Origin: Bilabrum cf. latius
Lineage: Eukaryota; Bigyra: Bicosoecida; Bigyra; Bicosoecida
NCBI GenBank assembly: GCA_965178125.1
Contig: OZ237770.1
Span: forward strand, 1 to 64,000
DNA: 64,000 nucleotides
Direction of reading: 5' to 3'
Made by a program: the position numbers and the translations under genes. The notes under the pieces were generated by a model. It did no database searches, was not told where the DNA came from, and was given only the letters and a program-made list of their open reading frames with translations. This document shows, in pieces, positions 1-10,970 of this stretch (the first letter of the stretch is position 1; each line of letters starts with the position of its first letter).

Positions 1-594
1 ACCCTAACCCTAACCCTAACCCTAACCCTAACCCTAACCCTAACCCTAACCCTAACCCTAACCCTAACCCTAACCCTAACCCTAACCCTAACCCTAACCC
101 TAACCCTAACCCTAACCCTAACCCTAACCCTAACCCTAACCCTAACCCTAACCCTAACCCTAACCCTAACCCTAACCCTAACCCTAACCCTAACCCTAAC
201 CCTAACCCTAACCCTAACCCTAACCCTAACCCTAACCCTAACCCTAACCCTAACCCTAACCCTAACCCTAACCCTAACCCTAACCCTAACCCTAACCCTA
301 ACCCTAACCCTAACCCTAACCCTAACCCTAACCCTAACCCTAACCCTAACCCTAACCCTAACCCTAACCCTAACCCTAACCCTAACCCTAACCCTAACCC
401 TAACCCTAACCCTAACCCTAACCCTAACCCTAACCCTAACCCTAACCCTAACCCTAACCCTAACCCTAACCCTAACCCTAACCCTAACCCTAACCCTAAC
501 CCTAACCCTAACCCTAACCCTAACCCTAACCCTAACCCTAACCCTAACCCTAACCCTAACCCTAACCCTAACCCTAACCCTAACCCTAAACCCT
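1..594. repeat. Terminal telomere, CCCTAA repeats
   Basis: Uninterrupted CCCTAA hexamers from the first base, so the window begins at or very near a chromosome end with the G-rich TTAGGG strand running outward. The tract ends with a single CCCTAAA variant before the first satellite array. TTAGGG telomeres are common in animals, fungi and many protists, so this does not identify the lineage. Confidence 0.97.
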
Positions 595-1290
595 GTGAAA
601 TTCTTCATACACCCATATCGGCGCCGCGCGGCCAGAACGGAACCTGGGGAATATTTGGCCCATGTTTTGCCCCCAGGCCGTCCCGATGCAGTTTGAACGG
701 TCTTCATATCACCTGTAGTTGCCGAGATCGTAGCACGTCGTTTTTCGGTGTGAAATTCTTCATACACCCATATCGGCGCCGCGCGGCCAGAACGGAACCT
801 GGGGAACATTTGGCCCATGTTGTGCCCCCAGGCCGTCCCGATGCAGTTTGAACGGTCTTCATATCACCTGTAGTTGCCGAGATCGTAGCACGTCGTTTTT
901 CGGTGTGAAATTCTTCATACACCCATATCGGCGCCGCGCGGCCAGAACGGAACCTGGGGAACATTTGGCCCATGTTGTGCCCCCAGGCCGTCCCGATGCA
1001 GTTTGAACGGTCTTCATATCACCTGTAGTTGCCGAGATCGTAGCACGTCGTTTTTCGGTGTGAAATTCTTCATACACCCATATCGGCGCATACACCCATA
1101 TCGGCGCCGCGCGGCCAGAACGGAACCTGGGGAACATTTGGCCCATGTTGTGCCCCCAGGCCGTCCCGATGCAGTTTGAACGGTCTTCATATCACCTGTA
1201 GTTGCCGAGATCGTAGCACGTCGTTTTTCGACAAATATTGAAGATGAAAATATTTTTTCCCCGACCCTGTCCCTGACTTTATATTAGATA
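595..1290. repeat. Subtelomeric 155-bp satellite array, block 1
   Basis: Four head-to-tail copies of a 155-bp unit that begins TGTGAAATTCTTCATACACC and contains GGCGCCGCGCGGCCAGAACG. The fourth copy carries an 18-bp internal duplication near 1078. The block ends in a 60-bp junction module (about 1231-1290) running from CGACAAATATTGAAG to TATATTAGATA, directly joined to telomeric repeats. The first unit has a private variant (AATATTTGG and TTTTGCCCCC) also seen in the first unit of blocks 2-4. Confidence 0.95.
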
Positions 1291-1984
1291 CCCTAACCCT
1301 AACCCTAACCCTAACCCTAACCCTAACCCTAACCCTAACCCTAACCCTAACCCTAACCCTAACCCTAACCCTAACCCTAACCCTAACCCTAACCCTAACC
1401 CTAACCCTAACCCTAACCCTAACCCTAACCCTAACCCTAACCCTAACCCTAACCCTAACCCTAACCCTAACCCTAACCCTAACCCTAACCCTAACCCTAA
1501 CCCTAACCCTAACCCTAACCCTAACCCTAACCCTAACCCTAACCCTAACCCTAACCCTAACCCTAACCCTAACCCTAACCCTAACCCTAACCCTAACCCT
1601 AACCCTAACCCTAACCCTAACCCTAACCCTAACCCTAACCCTAACCCTAACCCTAACCCTAACCCTAACCCTAACCCTAACCCTAACCCTAACCCTAACC
1701 CTAACCCTAACCCTAACCCTAACCCTAACCCTAACCCTAACCCTAACCCTAACCCTAACCCTAACCCTAACCCTAACCCTAACCCTAACCCTAACCCTAA
1801 CCCTAACCCTAACCCTAACCCTAACCCTAACCCTAACCCTAACCCTAACCCTAACCCTAACCCTAACCCTAACCCTAACCCTAACCCTAACCCTAACCCT
1901 AACCCTAACCCTAACCCTAACCCTAACCCTAACCCTAACCCTAACCCTAACCCTAACCCTAACCCTAACCCTAACCCTAAACCC
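1291..1984. repeat. Interstitial telomeric tract
   Basis: Perfect CCCTAA repeats in the same orientation as the terminal tract, between satellite blocks 1 and 2, ending in the same CCCTAAACCCTGTGAAATTC junction as the terminal tract. Confidence 0.97.
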
Positions 1985-2680
1985 TGTGAAATTCTTCATA
2001 CACCCATATCGGCGCCGCGCGGCCAGAACGGAACCTGGGGAATATTTGGCCCATGTTTTGCCCCCAGGCCGTCCCGATGCAGTTTGAACGGTCTTCATAT
2101 CACCTGTAGTTGCCGAGATCGTAGCACGTCGTTTTTCGGTGTGAAATTCTTCATACACCCATATCGGCGCCGCGCGGCCAGAACGGAACCTGGGGAACAT
2201 TTGGCCCATGTTGTGCCCCCAGGCCGTCCCGATGCAGTTTGAACGGTCTTCATATCACCTGTAGTTGCCGAGATCGTAGCACGTCGTTTTTCGGTGTGAA
2301 ATTCTTCATACACCCATATCGGCGCCGCGCGGCCAGAACGGAACCTGGGGAACATTTGGCCCATGTTGTGCCCCCAGGCCGTCCCGATGCAGTTTGAACG
2401 GTCTTCATATCACCTGTGGTCTTCATATCACCTGTAGTTGCCGAGATCGTAGCACGTCGTTTTTCGGTGTGAAATTCTTCATACACCCATATCGGCGCCG
2501 CGCGGCCAGAACGGAACCTGGGGAACATTTGGCCCATGTTGTGCCCCCAGGCCGTCCCGATGCAGTTTGAACGGTCTTCATATCACCTGTAGTTGCCGAG
2601 ATCGTAGCACGTCGTTTTTCGACAAATATTGAAGATGAAAATATTTTTTCCCCGACCCTGTCCCTGACTTTATATTAGAT
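1985..2680. repeat. Subtelomeric 155-bp satellite array, block 2
   Basis: Four copies of the 155-bp unit, near identical to block 1, with the same private first-unit variant and the same terminal 60-bp junction module (about 2622-2680). It differs by its own short duplication (GGTCTTCATATCACCTGT repeated near 2400-2430), so it is a separate copy of the module rather than an assembly echo of block 1. Confidence 0.95.
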
Positions 2681-3868
2681 ACCCTAACCCTAACCCTAAC
2701 CCTAACCCTAACCCTAACCCTAACCCTAACCCTAACCCTAACCCTAACCCTAACCCTAACCCTAACCCTAACCCTAACCCTAACCCTAACCCTAACCCTA
2801 ACCCTAACCCTAACCCTAACCCTAACCCTAACCCTAACCCTAACCCTAACCCTAACCCTAACCCTAACCCTAACCCTAACCCTAACCCTAACCCTAACCC
2901 TAACCCTAACCCTAACCCTAACCCTAACCCTAACCCTAACCCTAACCCTAACCCTAACCCTAACCCTAACCCTAACCCTAACCCTAACCCTAACCCTAAC
3001 CCTAACCCTAACCCTAACCCTAACCCTAACCCTAACCCTAACCCTAACCCTAACCCTAACCCTAACCCTAACCCTAACCCTAACCCTAACCCTAACCCTA
3101 ACCCTAACCCTAACCCTAACCCTAACCCTAACCCTAACCCTAACCCTAACCCTAACCCTAACCCTAACCCTAACCCTAACCCTAACCCTAACCCTAACCC
3201 TAACCCTAACCCTAACCCTAACCCTAACCCTAACCCTAACCCTAACCCTAACCCTAACCCTAACCCTAACCCTAACCCTAACCCTAACCCTAACCCTAAC
3301 CCTAACCCTAACCCTAACCCTAACCCTAACCCTAACCCTAACCCTAACCCTAACCCTAACCCTAACCCTAACCCTAACCCTAACCCTAACCCTAACCCTA
3401 ACCCTAACCCTAACCCTAACCCTAACCCTAACCCTAACCCTAACCCTAACCCTAACCCTAACCCTAACCCTAACCCTAACCCTAACCCTAACCCTAACCC
3501 TAACCCTAACCCTAACCCTAACCCTAACCCTAACCCTAACCCTAACCCTAACCCTAACCCTAACCCTAACCCTAACCCTAACCCTAACCCTAACCCTAAC
3601 CCTAACCCTAACCCTAACCCTAACCCTAACCCTAACCCTAACCCTAACCCTAACCCTAACCCTAACCCTAACCCTAACCCTAACCCTAACCCTAACCCTA
3701 ACCCTAACCCTAACCCTAACCCTAACCCTAACCCTAACCCTAACCCTAACCCTAACCCTAACCCTAACCCTAACCCTAACCCTAACCCTAACCCTAACCC
3801 TAACCCTAACCCTAACCCTAACCCTAACCCTAACCCTAACCCTAACCCTAACCCTAACCCTAAACCCT
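2681..3868. repeat. Interstitial telomeric tract, longest
   Basis: About 1.19 kb of perfect CCCTAA repeats, twice as long as the terminal tract. No degenerate hexamers are visible, which points to recent origin or active homogenisation. Confidence 0.97.
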
Positions 3869-4551
3869 GTGAAATTCTTCATACACCCATATCGGCGCCG
3901 CGCGGCCAGAACGGAACCTGGGGAATATTTGGCCCATGTTTTGCCCCCAGGCCGTCCCGATGCAGTTTGAACGGTCTTCATATCACCTGTAGTTGCCGAG
4001 ATCGTAGCACGTCGTTTTTCGGTGTGAAATTCTTCATACACCCATATCGGCGCCGCGCGGCCAGAACGGAACCTGGGGAACATTTGGCCCATGTTGTGCC
4101 CCCAGGCCGTCCCGATGCAGTTTGAACGGTCTTCATATCACCTGTAGTTGCCGAGATCGTAGCACGTCGTTTTTCGGTGTGAAATTCTTCATACACCCAT
4201 ATCGGCGCCGCGCGGCCAGAACGGAACCTGGGGAACATTTGGCCCATGTTGTGCCCCCAGGCCGTCCCGATGCAGTTTGAACGGTCTTCATATCACCTGT
4301 AGTTGCCGAGATCGTAGCACGTCGTTTTTCGGTGTGAAATTCTTCATACACCCATATCGGCGCCGCGCGGCCAGAACGGAACCTGGGGAACATTTGGCCC
4401 ATGTTGTGCCCCCAGGCCGAGGCCGTCCCGATGCAGTTTGAACGGTCTTCATATCACCTGTAGTTGCCGAGATCGTAGCACGTCGTTTTTCGACAAATAT
4501 TGAAGATGAAAATATTTTTTCCCCGACCCTGTCCCTGACTTTATATTAGAT
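3869..4551. repeat. Subtelomeric 155-bp satellite array, block 3
   Basis: Four copies of the 155-bp unit with the same first-unit variant and terminal junction module (about 4492-4551). It carries a private 6-bp duplication (GGCCGAGGCCG near 4416). Confidence 0.95.
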
Positions 4552-5265
4552 ACCCTAACCCTAACCCTAACCCTAACCCTAACCCTAACCCTAACCCTAA
4601 CCCTAACCCTAACCCTAACCCTAACCCTAACCCTAACCCTAACCCTAACCCTAACCCTAACCCTAACCCTAACCCTAACCCTAACCCTAACCCTAACCCT
4701 AACCCTAACCCTAACCCTAACCCTAACCCTAACCCTAACCCTAACCCTAACCCTAACCCTAACCCTAACCCTAACCCTAACCCTAACCCTAACCCTAACC
4801 CTAACCCTAACCCTAACCCTAACCCTAACCCTAACCCTAACCCTAACCCTAACCCTAACCCTAACCCTAACCCTAACCCTAACCCTAACCCTAACCCTAA
4901 CCCTAACCCTAACCCTAACCCTAACCCTAACCCTAACCCTAACCCTAACCCTAACCCTAACCCTAACCCTAACCCTAACCCTAACCCTAACCCTAACCCT
5001 AACCCTAACCCTAACCCTAACCCTAACCCTAACCCTAACCCTAACCCTAACCCTAACCCTAACCCTAACCCTAACCCTAACCCTAACCCTAACCCTAACC
5101 CTAACCCTAACCCTAACCCTAACCCTAACCCTAACCCTAACCCTAACCCTAACCCTAACCCTAACCCTAACCCTAACCCTAACCCTAACCCTAACCCTAA
5201 CCCTAACCCTAACCCTAACCCTAACCCTAACCCTAACCCTAACCCTAACCCTAACCCTAAACCCT
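4552..5265. repeat. Interstitial telomeric tract
   Basis: About 0.71 kb of perfect CCCTAA repeats between blocks 3 and 4, ending in the standard CCCTAAACCCTG junction. Confidence 0.97.
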
Positions 5266-5797
5266 GTGAAATTCTTCATACACCCATATCGGCGCCGCGC
5301 GGCCAGAACGGAACCTGGGGAATATTTGGCCCATGTTTTGCCCCCAGGCCGTCCCGATGCAGTTTGAACGGTCTTCATATCACCTGTAGTTGCCGAGATC
5401 GTAGCACGTCGTTTTTCGGTGTGAAATTCTTCATACACCCATATCGGCGCCGCGCGGCCAGAACGGAACCTGGGGAACATTTGGCCCATGTTGTGCCCCC
5501 AGGCCGTCCCGATGCAGTTTGAACGGTCTTCATATCACCTGTAGTTGCCGAGATCGTAGCACGTCGTTTTTCGGTGTGAAATTCTTCATACACCCATATC
5601 GGCGCCGCGCGGCCAGAACGGAACCTGGGGAACATTTGGCCCATGTTGTGCCCCCAGGCCGTCCCGATGCAGTTTGAACGGTCTTCATATCACCTGTAGT
5701 TGCCGAGATCGTAGCACGTCGTTTTTCGGTGTGAAATTCTTCATACACCCATATCGGCGCCGCGCGGCCAGAACGGAACCTGGGGAACATTTGGCCC
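5266..5797. repeat. Subtelomeric 155-bp satellite array, block 4, truncated
   Basis: Three full units plus part of a fourth that stops inside the unit at ATTTGGCCC and passes directly into AACCCTAACCC. The 60-bp junction module that ends the other arrays is missing. The shared CCC at the break is what telomere healing or microhomology joining would leave. Confidence 0.94.
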
Positions 5798-6430
5798 AAC
5801 CCTAACCCTAACCCTAACCCTAACCCTAACCCTAACCCTAACCCTAACCCTAACCCTAACCCTAACCCTAACCCTAACCCTAACCCTAACCCTAACCCTA
5901 ACCCTAACCCTAACCCTAACCCTAACCCTAACCCTAACCCTAACCCTAACCCTAACCCTAACCCTAACCCTAACCCTAACCCTAACCCTAACCCTAACCC
6001 TAACCCTAACCCTAACCCTAACCCTAACCCTAACCCTAACCCTAACCCTAACCCTAACCCTAACCCTAACCCTAACCCTAACCCTAACCCTAACCCTAAC
6101 CCTAACCCTAACCCTAACCCTAACCCTAACCCTAACCCTAACCCTAACCCTAACCCTAACCCTAACCCTAACCCTAACCCTAACCCTAACCCTAACCCTA
6201 ACCCTAACCCTAACCCTAACCCTAACCCTAACCCTAACCCTAACCCTAACCCTAACCCTAACCCTAACCCTAACCCTAACCCTAACCCTAACCCTAACCC
6301 TAACCCTAACCCTAACCCTAACCCTAACCCTAACCCTAACCCTAACCCTAACCCTAACCCTAACCCTAACCCTAACCCTAACCCTAACCCTAACCCTAAC
6401 CCTAACCCTAACCCTAACCTAAAACCCTAC
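5795..6430. repeat. Interstitial telomeric tract
   Basis: About 0.63 kb of CCCTAA repeats, joined on the left to the truncated satellite unit and ending on the right with slightly degenerate CCTAAAACCCTACCC. Confidence 0.95.
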
Positions 6431-7254
6431 CCTTCATCGGCTCGTATCAGCGCCGCGCGACATAAACGGAACCTGGGGAACATTTGGCCCATGTTGTGCC
6501 CCAAGGCCGTCCCAATGCAGTTTGAACGGTCTTCATATGTCCTGTAGTTGCAGAGATCTCAATCCGCGAAAATTCAGCATGATATCCTTCATCGGCTCAT
6601 ATCGGCGCCGCGCGACATAAACGGAGCCTGGGGAACATTTGGCCCATGTTGTGCCCCAAGGCCGTCCCAATGCAGTTTGAACGGTCTTCATATGTCCTGT
6701 AGTTGCCGAGATCTCAATCCGCGAAAATTCAGCATGAAATCCTTCATCGGCTCGTATCAGCGCCGCGCGACATAAACGGAACCTGGGGAACATTTGGCCC
6801 ATGTTGTGCCCCAAGGCCGTCCCAATGCAGTTTGAACGGTCTTCATATGTCCTGTAGTTGCCGAGATCTCAATCCGCGAAAATTCAGCATGATATCCTTC
6901 ATCGGCTCATATCGGCGCCGCGCGACATAAACGGAACCTGGGGAACATTTGGCCCATGTTGTGCCCCAAGGCCGTCCCAATGCAGTTTGAACGGTCTTCA
7001 TATGTCCTGTAGTTGCCGAGATCTCAATCCGCGAAAATTCAGCATGAAATCCTTCATCGGCTCGTATCAGCGCCGCGCGACATAAACGGAACCTGGGGAA
7101 CATTTGGCCCATGTTGTGCCCCAAGGCCGTCCCAATGCAGTTTGAACGGTCTTCATATGTCCTGTAGTTGCCGAGATCTCAATCCGCGAAAATTCGACAA
7201 AAATTGAAGATGAAAATATTTTTTCCCCGACCCTGTCCCTGACTTTATAATAGA
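6431..7254. repeat. Subtelomeric 155-bp satellite array, block 5, divergent subfamily
   Basis: About five units with the same 155-bp period but a diverged sequence (ATCCTTCATCGGCTCATATC and CGCCGCGCGACATAAACGGA). Alternate units resemble each other most, giving a 310-bp higher-order period. It ends in the common junction module (about 7195-7254, with TATAATAGATA in place of TATATTAGATA). Confidence 0.93.
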
Positions 7255-7888
7255 TACCCTAACCCTAACCCTAACCCTAACCCTAACCCTAACCCTAACC
7301 CTAACCCTAACCCTAACCCTAACCCTAACCCTAACCCTAACCCTAACCCTAACCCTAACCCTAACCCTAACCCTAACCCTAACCCTAACCCTAACCCTAA
7401 CCCTAACCCTAACCCTAACCCTAACCCTAACCCTAACCCTAACCCTAACCCTAACCCTAACCCTAACCCTAACCCTAACCCTAACCCTAACCCTAACCCT
7501 AACCCTAACCCTAACCCTAACCCTAACCCTAACCCTAACCCTAACCCTAACCCTAACCCTAACCCTAACCCTAACCCTAACCCTAACCCTAACCCTAACC
7601 CTAACCCTAACCCTAACCCTAACCCTAACCCTAACCCTAACCCTAACCCTAACCCTAACCCTAACCCTAACCCTAACCCTAACCCTAACCCTAACCCTAA
7701 CCCTAACCCTAACCCTAACCCTAACCCTAACCCTAACCCTAACCCTAACCCTAACCCTAACCCTAACCCTAACCCTAACCCTAACCCTAACCCTAACCCT
7801 AACCCTAACCCTAACCCTAACTCTAACCCTAACCCTAACCCTAACCCTAACCCTAACCCTAACCCTAACCCCTACCCTACCCCCTAAC
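7255..7888. repeat. Interstitial telomeric tract with degenerate end
   Basis: CCCTAA repeats with one TAACTCTAA variant near 7820 and a decayed right edge (CCCCTACCCTACCCCCTAACC). Confidence 0.95.
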
Positions 7889-8510
7889 CGGCCTATCTAA
7901 CCCGCATCGTATAGCACGCACATCCTGTCTGTGGGCCGAGAAATCGGCGTTCTCCGTATAGCTAGGGTTACGAAAGTGGCATATTTGGGTGTTTAATGGT
8001 CCATATCTCAGCCGATACTGGTCGTTGATGGCTGCGGCTTCGTCATGGCCGGGTCACGACTGCTTTCGCGTCGGTTACTTTTCGAACTCGGAGTCGAATT
8101 TCACACCCCTTCCTGCCCTCACTGTGCCCTCGGACTGTATCATGGAGGTGCTCCAGACCCACAGGCATGTGCTGCGACGCAGTTTGACCACCAGCATGCA
8201 TCACGGCGAATGGTAGAGTCAGAGCCATGAAATCCATGTGTTCCAGGATATGTGATCTCGGATTGCCGAAGTAGCCCGGCGTGGCATTTTTATAGAATGC
8301 ATATTCAAACGCACTCATGCCGCATCTGGTTGCTGAGCTATCGGGACTTGCGCAAATGTTTGGGCTAGCCCGAATCTTTGATCCATGTTTTCTCAGCCCG
8401 GAAATATGTCCAATGCCTTACACCTTCCACATGATGTCTACGCACCTCTGTTCCCTGGAATTACTCGGAGTTTCATAATTTTCAACCAAGTCTCACTCTT
8501 ACCGGTCTGT

Positions 8511-8961
8511 GACATGCACCCTATTCCTAGCCTTGCCCCTTTGTGGGGGAGTTGCAAATTCGATTTGCTGATTCATGAGTTTGCATTATTGCACTGTATC
8601 ATTTACGGTACTTGGTTTTCTGACATGATTAAAAAATCCACCCAATTTTCGGGGCCAACCTCCTCTCGCCGGTATATGACATACACCCTATTCCTAGCCT
8701 TGCCCCTTTGTGGGGGAGTTGCAAATTTGATTTGCTGATTCATGAGTTTGCATTATTGCACTGTATCATTTACGGTACTTGGTTTTCTGACATGATTAAA
8801 AAATCCACCCAATTTTCGGGGCCAACCTCCTCTCGCCGGTATATGACATACACCCTATTCCTAGCCTTGCCCCTTTGTGGGGGAGTTGCAAATTCGATTT
8901 GCTGATTCATGAGTTTGCATTATTGCACTGTATCATTTACGGTACTTGGTTTTCTGACATT
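8511..8961. repeat. 167-bp tandem repeat, 2.7 copies (copy A)
   Basis: Units begin GACATACACCCTATTCCTAG at 8511, 8678 and 8845, exactly 167 bp apart. The third unit diverges after GGTTTTCTGACAT. The length is close to one nucleosome repeat, like the 155-bp satellite. Confidence 0.93.
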
Positions 8962-9249
8962 AATGAAGATCGCCAGTCACCCAGTCACTGTGGGCGTGGC
9001 GCCGACCAGATGAGCACTTACTTGTATTGCTCGATTGCTCGAGAGCTGTGTGCCAGCCATTCTCCAAACTTCGCACACATGACACATGATGATGACTCAA
9101 AGTGCGAATGAACGGCTGAAATCAAGAAATCTCATTTACAGCTAATGAACGCCCCTAAGGAAAACCTCTTACCTAACCCGAACCCATGTACGTATGCAAA
9201 CCCAACCATGTAGGTGTGCAAACCCCATACTTGCAATGCTTGATGTAAT

Positions 9250-10337
9250 AGAATCACGGGGAACATTTGCCCCCAGTTGTGGTCCCAGGCCGTCCCGATG
9301 CAGTTTGAACGGTCTTCATATCTCATCTGGTTGCCGAGATCGCCGCGCGCATTTTTTCTGCATGACAATCTTCGTCCCACCATACTGTCGCCGCGCGGTA
9401 TAAACGGAACCTGGGGAACATTTGCCCCCTGTTGTGGTCCCAGGCCGTCCCGATGCAGTTTGAACGGTCTTCATATCTCCTGTGGTTGCCGAGATCGCCG
9501 CGCGCATTTTTTCTGCCTGAAAATCTTCGTCCCCCCATACTGTCGCCGCGCGGTCAAAACGGAATCTGGGGAACATTTGCCTAACATTGTACCCCCAGGC
9601 CGTCCCGATGCAGTATGAACGGTCTTCATATCTCATCTGGTTGCCGAGATCGTCGCGCGCATTTTTTCTGCATGACAATCTTCGTCCAGCCATATTGTCG
9701 CCGCGCGGTATAAACGGAACCTGGGGAACATTTGCCCCCAGTTGTGGTCCCAGGCCGTCCCGATGCAGTTTGAACGGTCTTCATATCTCATCTGGTTGCC
9801 GAGATCGCCGCGCGCATTTTTTCTGCATGACAATCTTCGTCCAGCCATATTGTCGCCGCGCGGTATAAACGGAACCTGGGGAACATTTGCCCCCAGTTGT
9901 GGTCCCAGGCCGTCCCGATGCAGTTTGAACGGTCTTCATATCTCATCTGGTTGCCGAGATCGTCGCGCGCATTTTTTCTGCATGACAATCTTCGTCCAGC
10001 CATATTGTCGCCGCGCGGTCAAAACGGAACCTGGGGAACATTTGCCCCCAGTTGTACCCCCAGGCCGTCCCGATGCAGTTTGAACGGTCTTCATATCTCA
10101 TCTGGTTGCCGAGATCGTTGCGCGCATTTTTTCTGCATGACAATCTTCGTCCAGCCATATTGTCGCCGCGCGGTCAAAACGGAACCTGGGGAACATTTGC
10201 CCCCAGGCCGTCCCGATGCAGTTTGAACGGTCCTCATATCTCATCTGGTTGCCGAGATCGTCGCGCGCATTTTTTCGACAAAAAGTGAAGATGAAAAAAA
10301 ATTTTCCCCGACCCTGTCCCTGACTTTATATTAGATA
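9250..10337. repeat. 155-bp satellite array, third subfamily (copy A)
   Basis: About seven units with 155-bp spacing whose core is CGCCGCGCGGTATAAACGGA followed by CCTGGGGAACATTTGCCCCC. It ends in the common junction module (about 10276-10337). Compared with copy B, one unit has a 12-bp deletion near 10199. Confidence 0.93.
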
Positions 10338-10548
10338 CCCTAACCCTAACCCTAACCCTAACCCTAACCCTAACCCTAACCCTAACCCTAACCCTAACCC
10401 TAACCCTAACCCTAACCCTAACCCTAACCCTAACCCTAACCCTAACCCTAACCTAACCCTAACCCTAACCCTAACCCTAACCCTAACCCTAACCCTAACC
10501 CTAACCCTAACCCTAACCCCTACCCTAACCTAACCCTAACCCTAACTC
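10338..10548. repeat. Short degenerate interstitial telomeric tract
   Basis: About 0.2 kb of CCCTAA repeats, the shortest and most degenerate tract, with several CCTAACCTAACCC and CCCCTACCC variants. Confidence 0.95.
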
Positions 10549-10970
10549 CGGCCTATCTAACCCGCATCGTATAGCACGCACATCCTGTCTGTGGGCCGAG
10601 AAATCGGCGTTCTCCGTATAGCTAGGGGTATAGCTAGGGTTACGAAAGTGGCATATTTGGGTGTTTAATGGTCCATATCTCAGCCGATACTGGTCGTTGA
10701 TGGCTGCGGCTTCGTCATAGCCGGGTCACGACTGCTTTCGCGTCGGTTACTTTTCGAACTCGGAGTCGAATTTCACACCCCTTCCTGCCCTCACTGTGCC
10801 CTCGGACTGTATCATGGAGGTGCTCCAGACCCACAGGCATGTGCTGCGACGCAGTTTGGCCACCAGCATGCATCACGGCGAATGGTAGAGCCGAACCAGT
10901 TTACCTGCTCCTATCTGATTCCGGATTGCAAGCGAACATGTGCCCGCGTCGTCTCGACTAGTTCCGACTC
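10549..10970. repeat. Partial third copy of the duplicated segment
   Basis: Positions 10549-10890 repeat the start of copy A (7890 onward), with a 12-bp tandem duplication of GTATAGCTAGGG near 10620. The match stops at GAATGGTAGAG. A unique stretch of about 79 bp follows before the full copy B starts. This looks like a truncated copy produced by unequal exchange. Confidence 0.9.

Larger units (their letters stand above)
7889..10337. repeat. Subtelomeric segment, duplication copy A
   Basis: Copy A of a segment repeated at 10971-13431 with a constant offset of 3082 bp, the two being almost identical. It contains about 620 bp of non-tandem sequence, a 167-bp tandem repeat, about 280 bp of other sequence, and an array of the 155-bp satellite. 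No convincing protein gene is seen; the short frames inside it have no recognisable family. Confidence 0.93.

Noticed and set aside
704-5799. Overlapping open frames of about 89-95 codons across each satellite unit, and frames of 340-504 codons running through telomeric tracts.
   Set aside because: They come from repeat arithmetic: CCCTAA read in one phase is Arg-Val or Leu-Gly without stops, and 155 bp is not a multiple of three, so frames shift from unit to unit. No domain or splice signal supports coding.
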